In this document: in pieces, positions 1 to 7,391 of the stretch | Layout of the letters: every line of letters begins with the position of its first letter | Numbering within the stretch: position 1 is the stretch's first letter | NCBI RefSeq assembly: GCF_029269265.1 | Contig: NZ_JARIXP010000011.1 | Location: forward strand, 1-64,000 | Source of the DNA: Rheinheimera sp. 1928-s | Lineage (GTDB): Bacteria > Pseudomonadota > Gammaproteobacteria > Enterobacterales > Alteromonadaceae | Reading direction: 5' to 3' | Length of the DNA stretch: 64,000 nt | Translations under genes and position numbers: made by a program | The notes under the pieces: model-generated | Seen by the model: only the letters and a program-made list of their open reading frames with translations | Databases searched by the model: none | What the model was told of the DNA's origin: nothing

Positions 1-120
1 GGTTTATAAAGAGGAGTCCGGCGAGCTACCAGGCTGTTCCATCTTCTAAACCCCAAATTTTTGATACAAAAAAACCGACTATTGAGTCGGTTGATTGTTG
101 GTTGCGGGAGCCGGATTTGA
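1..120. repeat. Tandem repeat unit 1 (period 139)
   Basis: Bases 1-120 recur identically at 140-259, so the unit is repeated with a period of 139 bases. The unit contains part of a decayed fMet-tRNA-like sequence, a minus-strand terminator and the 3' end of a tRNA-fMet. Unit 1 is cut by the window edge, so more copies may lie to the left. Confidence 0.9.
65..92 (-). terminator. Rho-independent terminator, copy 1
   Basis: The stem AACCGACT/AGTCGGTT (73-80 and 85-92) has a four-base loop. On the minus strand it is followed by a run of seven T. This is the duplicated copy, lying downstream of the decayed tRNA. Confidence 0.75.
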
Positions 121-183
121 GCTGATGACCTTCGCCCAGGGTTTATAAAGAGGAGTCCGGCGAGCTACCAGGCTGTTCCATCT
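99..183 (-). pseudogene. Decayed tRNA-fMet-like copy
   Basis: The 3' end, including the CCA and most of the T-arm, and the D-arm GCCTGGTAGCTCG match the intact tRNA-fMet genes next door. The anticodon arm is replaced by unrelated sequence, the T-stem is broken and the 5' acceptor strand no longer pairs with the 3' strand. It cannot fold as a normal tRNA. A second, cut copy of its 5' half lies at about 1-44. Confidence 0.7.
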
Positions 184-237
184 TCTAAACCCCAAATTTT
201 TGATACAAAAAAACCGACTATTGAGTCGGTTGATTGT

Positions 238-259
<22 letters not shown>
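140..259. repeat. Tandem repeat unit 2 (period 139)
   Basis: This is the second copy of the 120-base block. Here the block runs into an intact tRNA-fMet, whereas unit 1 runs into a degenerate one. The copies diverge sharply after the T-loop region of the tRNA (base 120 versus 260). Confidence 0.9.
204..231 (-). terminator. Rho-independent terminator of the fMet tRNA operon
   Basis: The hairpin and T-run are the same as at 65-92. It lies seven bases past the 3' end of the last intact tRNA-fMet, so it is probably the working terminator of the tRNA transcript. Confidence 0.85.
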
Positions 260-314
<55 letters not shown>

Positions 315-379
315 TCCGTATCTTAACACCGAGCAGTGTGTGTTAAGTGGGGTACTACATCTACATAACTTACTTAAGT

Positions 380-456
<77 letters not shown>

Positions 457-508
457 TCCGTATTGATAGTTGAGCAGTAACTATCAGGATTTAAAACAAA
501 CATCAGAT

Positions 509-585
<77 letters not shown>

Positions 586-596
586 TCCGTGTTTGC

Positions 597-632
597 GGGG
601 CGCATAGTAGAGCTTTTGACATAGCAGCGCAA
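597..632 (-). promoter_or_regulatory. tRNA-fMet operon promoter (sigma70, GC discriminator)
   Basis: On the minus strand TTGCGC (627-632) and TACTAT (604-609) are 17 bases apart. They are followed by the GC-rich stretch GCGCCCCGC. Such a discriminator is typical of stable-RNA promoters under stringent control. That regulation is inferred from the sequence type. Confidence 0.75.
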
Positions 633-789
633 GGCCTAATATCAGTAAATTCCAAAGAAGCGAACTGACTGCACAATTATTAAACGCATAGGTCTTAAAG
701 TAGGCGATAGTGGCTATTTCTGAAGTTTCATCGCCGCAAATCTTTGTTTTTTGAGCTGAAAAACATCCCAATGCTTTCGAAAGCGCTTC

Positions 790-798
790 TGTTATAAT
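790..798 (+). promoter_or_regulatory. Extended -10 promoter of rlmKL
   Basis: TGTTATAAT is a consensus -10 with the extended TGn element, 30 bases before the rlmKL ATG. No good -35 is visible, as is common for extended -10 promoters. Confidence 0.6.
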
Positions 799-827
799 GT
801 GCGCCATTTTATTGCAGGGCAGATCAT

Positions 828-2960
828 ATGTTGGAATTCTGGGCCTTAACATCCAAAGGTGTTGAAGAGCTGTTGGCGGATGAGATCCGTCGTTATCAAG
901 GCGAAATCATTAAATTAGGCATGGGCGTAGTGCGCTTTAAGGCTGAACTTAAAGATGCGTATCAGCTGTGCTTATGGTCGCGTCTGGCGACCCGTATTAT
1001 GCGCCTGGAACAATCCATCGAAATTGATGCCAATTCAGATCTGTATCAGGTGGCTATGCGCATTAACTGGCCTTCCTTAATGCGGATGGAACAAAGTTTT
1101 GCTGTCGAGTGTGTGGGGAAGCACCCAACCATAGACAATACCCAGTTTGGTGGCATGCGCGTGAAAGATGCCATAGTGGATCAGTTCCGCGAGCGTTACG
1201 ACGCGCGTCCAAATGTCGACCGTCTGGATCCGGACGTCCGCTTTCAGGTGCGTTTAGAACGTCAGTTTTTCCATTTCTTTCAGGATTTCTCTGGTCCTTC
1301 ACTTCATCAGCGTGGTTATCGCAAAGAGCAGGGTGAAGCCCCACTAAAAGAACATTTAGCTGCCGCTTTATTATTACGCTCAGGTTGGAAAGCCGATCAG
1401 CCTTTATATGACCCATTTTGTGGTAGCGGCACTTTGTTAATAGAAGCAGTGCTTATGGCCCGTCAGTTAGCCCCAGGTTTAAAGCGGGAGAAGTTTGCGT
1501 TTGAACAATGGGGCGATCATCAGCCTGAACTCTGGCAACAACTGCGCGCTGAAGCTTTAGGCTCACGTCAGGCGATAGCTGAAGGTGTAACCTTTGTCGG
1601 TAGCGATACAGATGAGCGCACTTTGCAGAAAGCCCGTCAGAACGCTGCCCGTGCTGGAGTGGCAGATTTTATTGAATTTATTACCCAGGATGCGACACAA
1701 ATTCAGTCTGCTGTATGCGAAGGCAAAGGCGTAATTATTACCAACCCACCATACGGTGAGCGTTTAGGGGATTTGCCAAGCCTTATTCCTATTTATGCTG
1801 AATTCTCCTTAGGCTTGAAAAAACATTATCAGGGCTGGCGTTTAGCCATTATTACCTCAAGCCCCGATTTATTGCGGGCGCTGAAGTTATCCAAAGCCAA
1901 AAGCTATAAATTCACTAACGGTCCGCTGGATTGTGAATTTACTATGTTCGATTTGACCGAACAGCAAGTGCAGGTCAATGCCAACAGTCAAAGTGCAGCT
2001 TTGTTTTATGCGGAAAGCGAATCTTTTGGCAATCGCCTGAAGAAAAACGTCAAGCAGTTAGAGAAGTGGGCGAAACGCGAAAACATCAGTTGTTACCGTA
2101 TGTATGACGCCGATATTCCGGAATACAACGTCGCAGTCGACTGGTACGACGGTGAAGTGGTGATCCATGAATACGCCGCACCTTCTAATGTCGACGAGCA
2201 AATAGCGCAAAAACGTTTGTTTGATGTGGTGAACCTGGTGCCTAAAGTGCTGGGTATCAGCAGCGACAAGCTAGTGCTAAAAGTTCGCGAAAAACAAAAA
2301 GGTAAAGATCAGTATCAGGCGCTGGCCAAAGCCGGTCAGTACAAAGAAGTTACTGAATATGGCGCTAAATTTTTAGTCAATCTGCGTGATTATCTGGATA
2401 CCGGTTTGTTTTTAGATCACCGCGTCACTCGTTTGGCTATTCAACAGCAAGCCAAAGGCAAAAAATTATTGAATTTGTTTGCCTACACAGGCACTGCTTC
2501 TGTGCATGCTGCTTTAGGTGGTGCTTTGTCTGTTACTACAGTGGATATGTCAAATACCTATCTGGACTGGGCAAAACGCAATTTCCTTATTAATGGTCTG
2601 GATGGCAAAGCCTATCAGTTTGTGCAGGATAACTGTCTGGATTGGCTGAAAGGCTGTAAAAACCAGTTTGATTTAATCTTTGTTGACCCGCCAACTTTTT
2701 CGAATTCGAAACGGATGGAAGATACCTGGGATGTGCAACGTGATCACGTCAAGTTGCTGACTATGGTAGGCCGTTGTCTGGCGCCTAATGGCAAAGTAAT
2801 TTTTTCCAACAATAAAAGGCGCTTTAAAATTGACAAAGCAGAACTGGAAGAAGCAGGCTGGATCATCAAAGATATTTCAGCCCAAAGTTTGCCGGAAGAC
2901 TTTAAACGTAACCCGAATATTCACGTGTGCTTTGAGCTGTTTAAACGCCTTGAAGAGTAA
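828..2960 (+). CDS. rlmKL: Bifunctional 23S rRNA methyltransferase RlmKL
   Basis: This is a fused enzyme that makes m2G2445 (RlmL half) and m7G2069 (RlmK half) in 23S rRNA. The 710-residue length fits the E. coli protein (about 702). A THUMP domain spans about residues 43-154. The RlmL methyltransferase follows, with NPPYGERLG at about 305. The RlmK SAM domain has NLFAYTGTASVHAA at about 547 and VDPPTFSNSKRM at about 618. The ATG at 828 starts the family's usual N-terminus (MLEFWALTSKGVEELL). It heads a close-packed group with the glutaredoxin-like gene (6-base gap) and uup. Confidence 0.97.
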   Translation: MLEFWALTSKGVEELLADEIRRYQGEIIKLGMGVVRFKAELKDAYQLCLWSRLATRIMRLEQSIEIDANSDLYQVAMRINWPSLMRMEQSFAVECVGKHPTIDNTQFGGMRVKDAIVDQFRERYDARPNVDRLDPDVRFQVRLERQFFHFFQDFSGPSLHQRGYRKEQGEAPLKEHLAAALLLRSGWKADQPLYDPFCGSGTLLIEAVLMARQLAPGLKREKFAFEQWGDHQPELWQQLRAEALGSRQAIAEGVTFVGSDTDERTLQKARQNAARAGVADFIEFITQDATQIQSAVCEGKGVIITNPPYGERLGDLPSLIPIYAEFSLGLKKHYQGWRLAIITSSPDLLRALKLSKAKSYKFTNGPLDCEFTMFDLTEQQVQVNANSQSAALFYAESESFGNRLKKNVKQLEKWAKRENISCYRMYDADIPEYNVAVDWYDGEVVIHEYAAPSNVDEQIAQKRLFDVVNLVPKVLGISSDKLVLKVREKQKGKDQYQALAKAGQYKEVTEYGAKFLVNLRDYLDTGLFLDHRVTRLAIQQQAKGKKLLNLFAYTGTASVHAALGGALSVTTVDMSNTYLDWAKRNFLINGLDGKAYQFVQDNCLDWLKGCKNQFDLIFVDPPTFSNSKRMEDTWDVQRDHVKLLTMVGRCLAPNGKVIFSNNKRRFKIDKAELEEAGWIIKDISAQSLPEDFKRNPNIHVCFELFKRLEE

Positions 2961-2966
2961 GTTTTC

Positions 2967-3206
2967 ATGCAGATAAAGCTTTACAGCACCTGGGGTTGCC
3001 ATTTGTGCGAGCAGGCCGAGCAGCTTTTGCTGCAGGCAGGCGTTGCAGGTGCTGTTGAAATTATAGATATAGTGGACGAACCGGCTGCTTTTGAGCGCTA
3101 TCGTGTGCATATTCCGGTGTTAAAAGTGAATGAACAGGAACTGTTCTGGCCCTTTGAACTTGAACAGATACAACAACTGCTGCGTCAGCAGTCGTCAGGA
3201 TTATAA
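2967..3206 (+). CDS. Glutaredoxin-like protein (DUF836 family)
   Basis: This is a 79-residue thioredoxin-fold protein with the redox motif CHLC at residues 12-15 and the cis-proline segment IPVLKV at about 50. The family is often found between rlmKL and uup in gammaproteobacteria. Its substrate is unknown; a thiol-disulfide role is inferred from the CxxC motif. It lies 6 bases after rlmKL and 3 before uup, so the three are probably cotranscribed. Confidence 0.85.
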   Translation: MQIKLYSTWGCHLCEQAEQLLLQAGVAGAVEIIDIVDEPAAFERYRVHIPVLKVNEQELFWPFELEQIQQLLRQQSSGL

Positions 3207-3209
3207 AGA

Positions 3210-5120
3210 GTGGAATTATTACGTTTTCAGCAAGCCAGCCTTGCTTTTGGTACCCATCCCATTTTAGATAAAGTGGATTTCAGTTTATTTGCCGGCGAAC
3301 GCGTCTGTTTGGTTGGTCGCAACGGGGCTGGTAAATCATCCTTTTTAAAAATACTGACCGGTCATCAAAATTTGGATGATGGCCAGGTTGTGCGGCAGAA
3401 TAATTTAATTATCAGCCGCTTAGAGCAAGACCCACCAGCTCGTGTAGATATTAAAGTGGCAGATTTTATTCGTGAAGGTGCGGGCGATTTAGCTGAAAAA
3501 CTGCAGCGATTTTACCATCTGGCCGATCATTTTTCGGATGCCACCGAAGCTGAACAACGTGAGTTTGGCACCTTGCAGGCTGAACTGGATACCCGTCATG
3601 GCTGGCAGTTAGAAAACCGCATTGAAGAGTTGTGTTTGCAGTTTGAAATGGACCCTGATACCACCCTAGCTTCTTTATCAGGTGGCTGGTTACGTAAAGC
3701 CGCTTTAGCCAAAGCTCTGGTGTCACAGCCTACCGTATTGCTGCTGGATGAACCGACCAACCACCTGGATGTAGCCGCCATTCAATGGCTGGAGCAGTTC
3801 TTTATGAACTTCAAAGGCGCGATCATTTTTATCTCGCACGACAGGGCTTTTATTCGTGCTTTAGCCAGCCGTATTATCGATTTGGACCGTGGTGAGCTGA
3901 CTTCGCACCCAGGTAATTACGCCGAATATCTGGAACGTAAGCAAAAACTGCTGGAAGTTGAGCAACAACACAATGCCTTGTTTGATAGAAAACTGGCAGA
4001 AGAAGAAGTCTGGATCCGCCAGGGTATTAAAGCCCGTCGAACCCGTAACGAAGGCCGGGTTCGTGCCTTAAAAGAACTGCGTAACGAGCGTGCTGCCAGG
4101 GTAGAGCAAATGGGCAAAGTAGAATTTGCCATTGAGCAGTCGCAAAAGTCGGGCAAGCTGGTGTTTGAAACCAAAGATGTCAACGTCAGCTTTAAAGGCG
4201 AAACTGTACTGAAAGACATCAATATTTTAGTGATGCGTGGCGATCGTATTGCCTTGGTCGGTCCAAACGGTGTGGGTAAGTCCACCTTAATCAAAACTTT
4301 GCTTGGCGAATACAAGGCCGACAGTGGTGAAATTAAACGCGGCACTAACCTTGAAGTGGCGTATTTTGACCAACACCGTATTCAGCTGGATTTAAATGCC
4401 ACAGTGCAGGATAACGTCGCTGATGGTAAGCAGGAAATTATTCAAAACGGTCAGACCCGTCACGTATTAAGTTACCTGCAGGACTTCTTATTTGCACCAG
4501 CGCGCGCCAGAACACCGGTTCGGGCTTTATCTGGTGGCGAGAAAAACCGCTTATTACTGGCGCGTTTATTCGCTAAACCAAGCAATTTACTGATCCTCGA
4601 TGAGCCGACCAACGATCTGGATGTAGAAACTTTAGAGCTATTAGAAGATATTCTGCAGCAGTATCAAGGCTCTGTGCTTCTGGTCAGCCACGACCGTGAA
4701 TTTGTTAATAATACAGTGACCAGTTCGCTGTATTTCGCTGGTCAAGGCAAGGTGGTCGACATAGCCGGTGACTATGAAGATGTGGTGGCTTATCAAAAAC
4801 GGCAGCAAAACAATGTAAAAGCTGTTGAAATTGTGCAAAAAAGTGTAAAACCTGTCGAAGAAAAGCCTGTAGAGCTTTCATCCACAAGCAGTAAGAAGTT
4901 ATCATACAAAGAGAAACGAGAACTGGAACTATTGCCCGCTTTAATCGAGACACTTGATGCAGAATTGAGTGGCTTGCAGCAGCAAGTAAATGATCCACAA
5001 TTTTTCCGGCAAAGTGCCGATTACACCCAAAAAGCGTTGAACCAATTGCATGAGGCCGAGTCGAAGCTCGCGCACGCTTATGAGCGTTGGGAACAATTAG
5101 AAGCATTAAATCAGCAGTAA
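3210..5120 (+). CDS. uup: ABC-F ATPase Uup
   Basis: This cytosolic ABC-F protein acts on ribosomes, and loss in E. coli raises transposon precise excision. It is 636 residues long, as in E. coli. ABC domain 1 has Walker A GRNGAGKSS at about 37, LSGGW at about 156 and [11 protein letters not shown] at about 177. ABC domain 2 has GPNGVGKST at about 350, ALSGGEKNR at about 438 and LILDEPTNDLD at about 458. The charged linker between them and the C-terminal coiled coil (about 560-636) are characteristic of Uup. The start is GTG at 3210, preceded by AAAGAG. Confidence 0.95.
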   Translation: MELLRFQQASLAFGTHPILDKVDFSLFAGERVCLVGRNGAGKSSFLKILTGHQNLDDGQVVRQNNLIISRLEQDPPARVDIKVADFIREGAGDLAEKLQRFYHLADHFSDATEAEQREFGTLQAELDTRHGWQLENRIEELCLQFEMDPDTTLASLSGGWLRKAALAKALVSQPTVLLLDEPTNHLDVAAIQWLEQFFMNFKGAIIFISHDRAFIRALASRIIDLDRGELTSHPGNYAEYLERKQKLLEVEQQHNALFDRKLAEEEVWIRQGIKARRTRNEGRVRALKELRNERAARVEQMGKVEFAIEQSQKSGKLVFETKDVNVSFKGETVLKDINILVMRGDRIALVGPNGVGKSTLIKTLLGEYKADSGEIKRGTNLEVAYFDQHRIQLDLNATVQDNVADGKQEIIQNGQTRHVLSYLQDFLFAPARARTPVRALSGGEKNRLLLARLFAKPSNLLILDEPTNDLDVETLELLEDILQQYQGSVLLVSHDREFVNNTVTSSLYFAGQGKVVDIAGDYEDVVAYQKRQQNNVKAVEIVQKSVKPVEEKPVELSSTSSKKLSYKEKRELELLPALIETLDAELSGLQQQVNDPQFFRQSADYTQKALNQLHEAESKLAHAYERWEQLEALNQQ

Positions 5121-5132
5121 CAGGGGACCTGA

Positions 5133-6764
5133 ATGAGATTATCGCCCGTAGTATTAGCCTTATTACCCGGCCTGGCCGCCAGTTCAGCATACGCCGCTGT
5201 TTATCAGGTTCAGGAGTTGGCTGAGGTCACCACTGTCCAATCTCAGTTTGGCGCGGCTTTAAATGACAATGGCGACGCAGTTGGTTCTGGGTCTGTGATT
5301 TATAATTTCCCGATCGATATCAGCGCCATTGATTTCGAAAATGCCAGTTTGGTGGCAGCCTTAACGGCCGAACAAATAGAACAGATTAAGTTGGGTAACA
5401 TCACTGCGTCCTCTCAGCTTGTTTTGGTCAATTACCTTAGAGCCAACAGCACAAACTATGCAATCCAGCGCTATGTAGAAGTAATGGGCTTTAACCTGGT
5501 GACTGGTGAACAGCTTAAGATCCGCGAGCAAGCAGCAACACCAACCAATAATGAATACCTGTACGATATTAATAATAGTGGAAATGCTATTGGTGTTGCG
5601 ACAACCACCTACACCCAACAGAGTTTTACGCCTGAAGCTACTGAAGCAGTTCCATCGCCTGAGACTGTCAATTTATGGCTGCCTGCACCGGGTCATATAA
5701 AGTCTTATGTAGTCAATGGCAATAGCGTTACTGCATTACCTATTCCCTATGAAGAGTTTGGCGGTGGTTTCTCTGTTGCCATTAAAATCAGTCAGGACAA
5801 CTACGTGGCAGGTTATGGCAGTGTTTCTATGCTGGAAAGCGTTCAGGAAACTATTGAAACAACCTGTACCGGAAAAACCAGACCTATAAGTCTTTGTCAC
5901 GACCAATATAAAGATGGTTATGTTGAACGGGCATTAGTCTGGAAAATGAACGAAGCAGGGCAAATTTCAGCGCCAGTCCAATATGGCGTTTTAGGCCCTC
6001 TGATTGAAGATACGGCAGAAAATCTTTATTCCAGCCGGGCTTTATCTGTGAATGATAACGGTATAGCTGTCGGATATTCTACCTCTACTGATGGCAACCG
6101 TGCTGCATTGCATGCTAGTGTTTTTCATGAAGGTGAAGTGTCAGCCATCATAGATCCACTGGAATGGAATTCCAGTACTGCAGTTGATATCAACAATGAA
6201 AATATTGTCGTCGGTTCTGCAAGTACAACCTTTAATGGTATGTCACGCGACAGGTTATTCATTTTTGATTACAACACAAAAACCCTGACCTTTCCAAATG
6301 GCTTTTTTAATAGTTCTGATACGAACCCTATGGCCATCAACGAAAATAATATGGTAGTAGGTTCGGCTGAAATATTACCTGCTGATGGCACCAACAGGCG
6401 TATAGTGGCCTTTTTGTATGATATCGAAAACGATACTTTCACCGACTTAAATACCTTATTACCTTGTGATTCAGCTTTTACTTTGGCTGAAGCAAAAGAT
6501 ATCAACAATAACAACGAAATCATTGCCAACGCTGTAGTTTCTGTTGAGCAACGCGATAGCAAAGGGGAGTTGGTAAAAGACAGCGCGGGTAATCCTGTTA
6601 TGGAGAATGTCTCCAGAGCTGTGAAACTAACTCCGGTTCCTAACGGTACAATCGACAGCTGCAAGATACCAGAAGACGAAACCTATGAGCGTAAAGGTGG
6701 TTCATCGACGTGGTATAGCTTATTGTTGTTGCCACTATTGTGGCTAAGACGACGTGTAAGCTAG
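5133..6764 (+). CDS. DUF3466 family secreted protein with GlyGly-CTERM tail
   Basis: This is a 543-residue exported protein. It has a signal peptide (about 1-21, cleaved near SAYA/AVYQ), then repeated segments of the form D-I/L-N-N-x-N-x-I/A-V-G that recur through the protein (HAF-like repeats). The end is GGSSTWYS, a leucine-rich segment and RRRVS, which is the GlyGly-CTERM pattern recognised by rhombosortase in bacteria with type II secretion. The function of DUF3466 proteins is unknown; a cell-surface or released protein is inferred. It starts 12 bases after uup with AGGGGACCTG as the ribosome site. No rhombosortase gene lies in the window. Confidence 0.85.
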   Translation: MRLSPVVLALLPGLAASSAYAAVYQVQELAEVTTVQSQFGAALNDNGDAVGSGSVIYNFPIDISAIDFENASLVAALTAEQIEQIKLGNITASSQLVLVNYLRANSTNYAIQRYVEVMGFNLVTGEQLKIREQAATPTNNEYLYDINNSGNAIGVATTTYTQQSFTPEATEAVPSPETVNLWLPAPGHIKSYVVNGNSVTALPIPYEEFGGGFSVAIKISQDNYVAGYGSVSMLESVQETIETTCTGKTRPISLCHDQYKDGYVERALVWKMNEAGQISAPVQYGVLGPLIEDTAENLYSSRALSVNDNGIAVGYSTSTDGNRAALHASVFHEGEVSAIIDPLEWNSSTAVDINNENIVVGSASTTFNGMSRDRLFIFDYNTKTLTFPNGFFNSSDTNPMAINENNMVVGSAEILPADGTNRRIVAFLYDIENDTFTDLNTLLPCDSAFTLAEAKDINNNNEIIANAVVSVEQRDSKGELVKDSAGNPVMENVSRAVKLTPVPNGTIDSCKIPEDETYERKGGSSTWYSLLLLPLLWLRRRVS

Positions 6765-6792
6765 TTACAGTTGTATATAGATGGCTAAATAC

Positions 6793-6816
6793 AAACCCGC
6801 GAAAGCGGGTTTGTTC
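6793..6816 (+). terminator. Terminator after the DUF3466 gene
   Basis: The stem AAACCCGC/GCGGGTTT with a GAAA tetraloop is followed by GTTCT. It is a plausible intrinsic terminator ending the rlmKL-uup-DUF3466 group. Confidence 0.7.
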
Positions 6817-6828
6817 TATGTTGTCCAA

Positions 6829-7145
6829 CCTAAATTTTGTTCTCTGCTATCCAAAATATTGCCTCTAAAATGACGTTACTCCGTAACGTTAAACAACAGC
6901 AGGAGAGCCTTTTTCATAGCTTTAGCTGCCGAAGGCGAACATCACGGACGATGTGAGTAAAAAAAGTCCAAGCAATTCAAAAAAAATAAATTATTTTGTC
7001 ATCAAATCTTAAATAACTTCAGGTTCTTACTTAATGTCAATAGGGAAGAGCTAAGTTTATTAGTGGAACCTTTTCGGCATCTCAACTATCTATTAAGGTG
7101 CAACGTAAGTTGCTTGTTATTTATCAGATCGAGGAAGATTGCCTT
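6829..7145. other. Long leader/intergenic region upstream of rmf
   Basis: These 317 bases hold no credible gene. They contain the perfect dyad ACGTTAC/GTAACGT (6873-6889) and an A-rich stretch near 6958. The ribosome site GAGGAAG for rmf lies at 7131-7137. RMF is normally induced in stationary phase, so regulatory elements are likely here, but no clear promoter was recognised. Confidence 0.4.
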
Positions 7146-7328
7146 ATGAAAAGACAGAAAAGAGATCGTTTAGAACGTGCCCACGCTCAAGGTTATCGCG
7201 CCGCTGTCACAGGTCGCTCAAAAGAGATTTGTCCTTATCAGAATTTAGACACCAGATCGCAATGGCTCGGAGGGTACCGGGAAGCGATGGAAGACAAAGG
7301 GATTGGCCTGTTCGCCAGAGGCCAGTAA
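7146..7328 (+). CDS. rmf: Ribosome modulation factor
   Basis: RMF pairs 70S ribosomes into inactive 100S dimers in stationary phase. The start MKRQKRDRLERAHAQGY, the GRSKE-CPYQ core and RSQWLGGYREAMED match the E. coli protein almost residue for residue. This one has 60 residues versus 55. The ATG at 7146 is chosen over an upstream in-frame codon at 7098 because GAGGAAG lies 8 bases before it and the family begins here. The gene stands alone with its own terminator. Confidence 0.96.
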   Translation: MKRQKRDRLERAHAQGYRAAVTGRSKEICPYQNLDTRSQWLGGYREAMEDKGIGLFARGQ

Positions 7329-7345
7329 TTCACGAATTCAGATAA

Positions 7346-7370
7346 CAAGGCCCCGATAACCGGGGCCTTG
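7346..7370. terminator. Terminator between rmf and the TonB receptor gene
   Basis: The strong stem CAAGGCCCCG/CGGGGCCTTG with loop ATAAC is followed on the plus strand by TGCGTTTT. It ends rmf, and since the receptor gene converges on it, it may serve both strands. Confidence 0.8.
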
Positions 7371-7391
7371 TGCGTTTTCGAAGGCTCAAAA

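Noticed and set aside
7098-7145. Longer start for rmf at 7098
   Set aside because: It would add 16 residues absent from the family, and the ribosome site GAGGAAG lies before the ATG at 7146.
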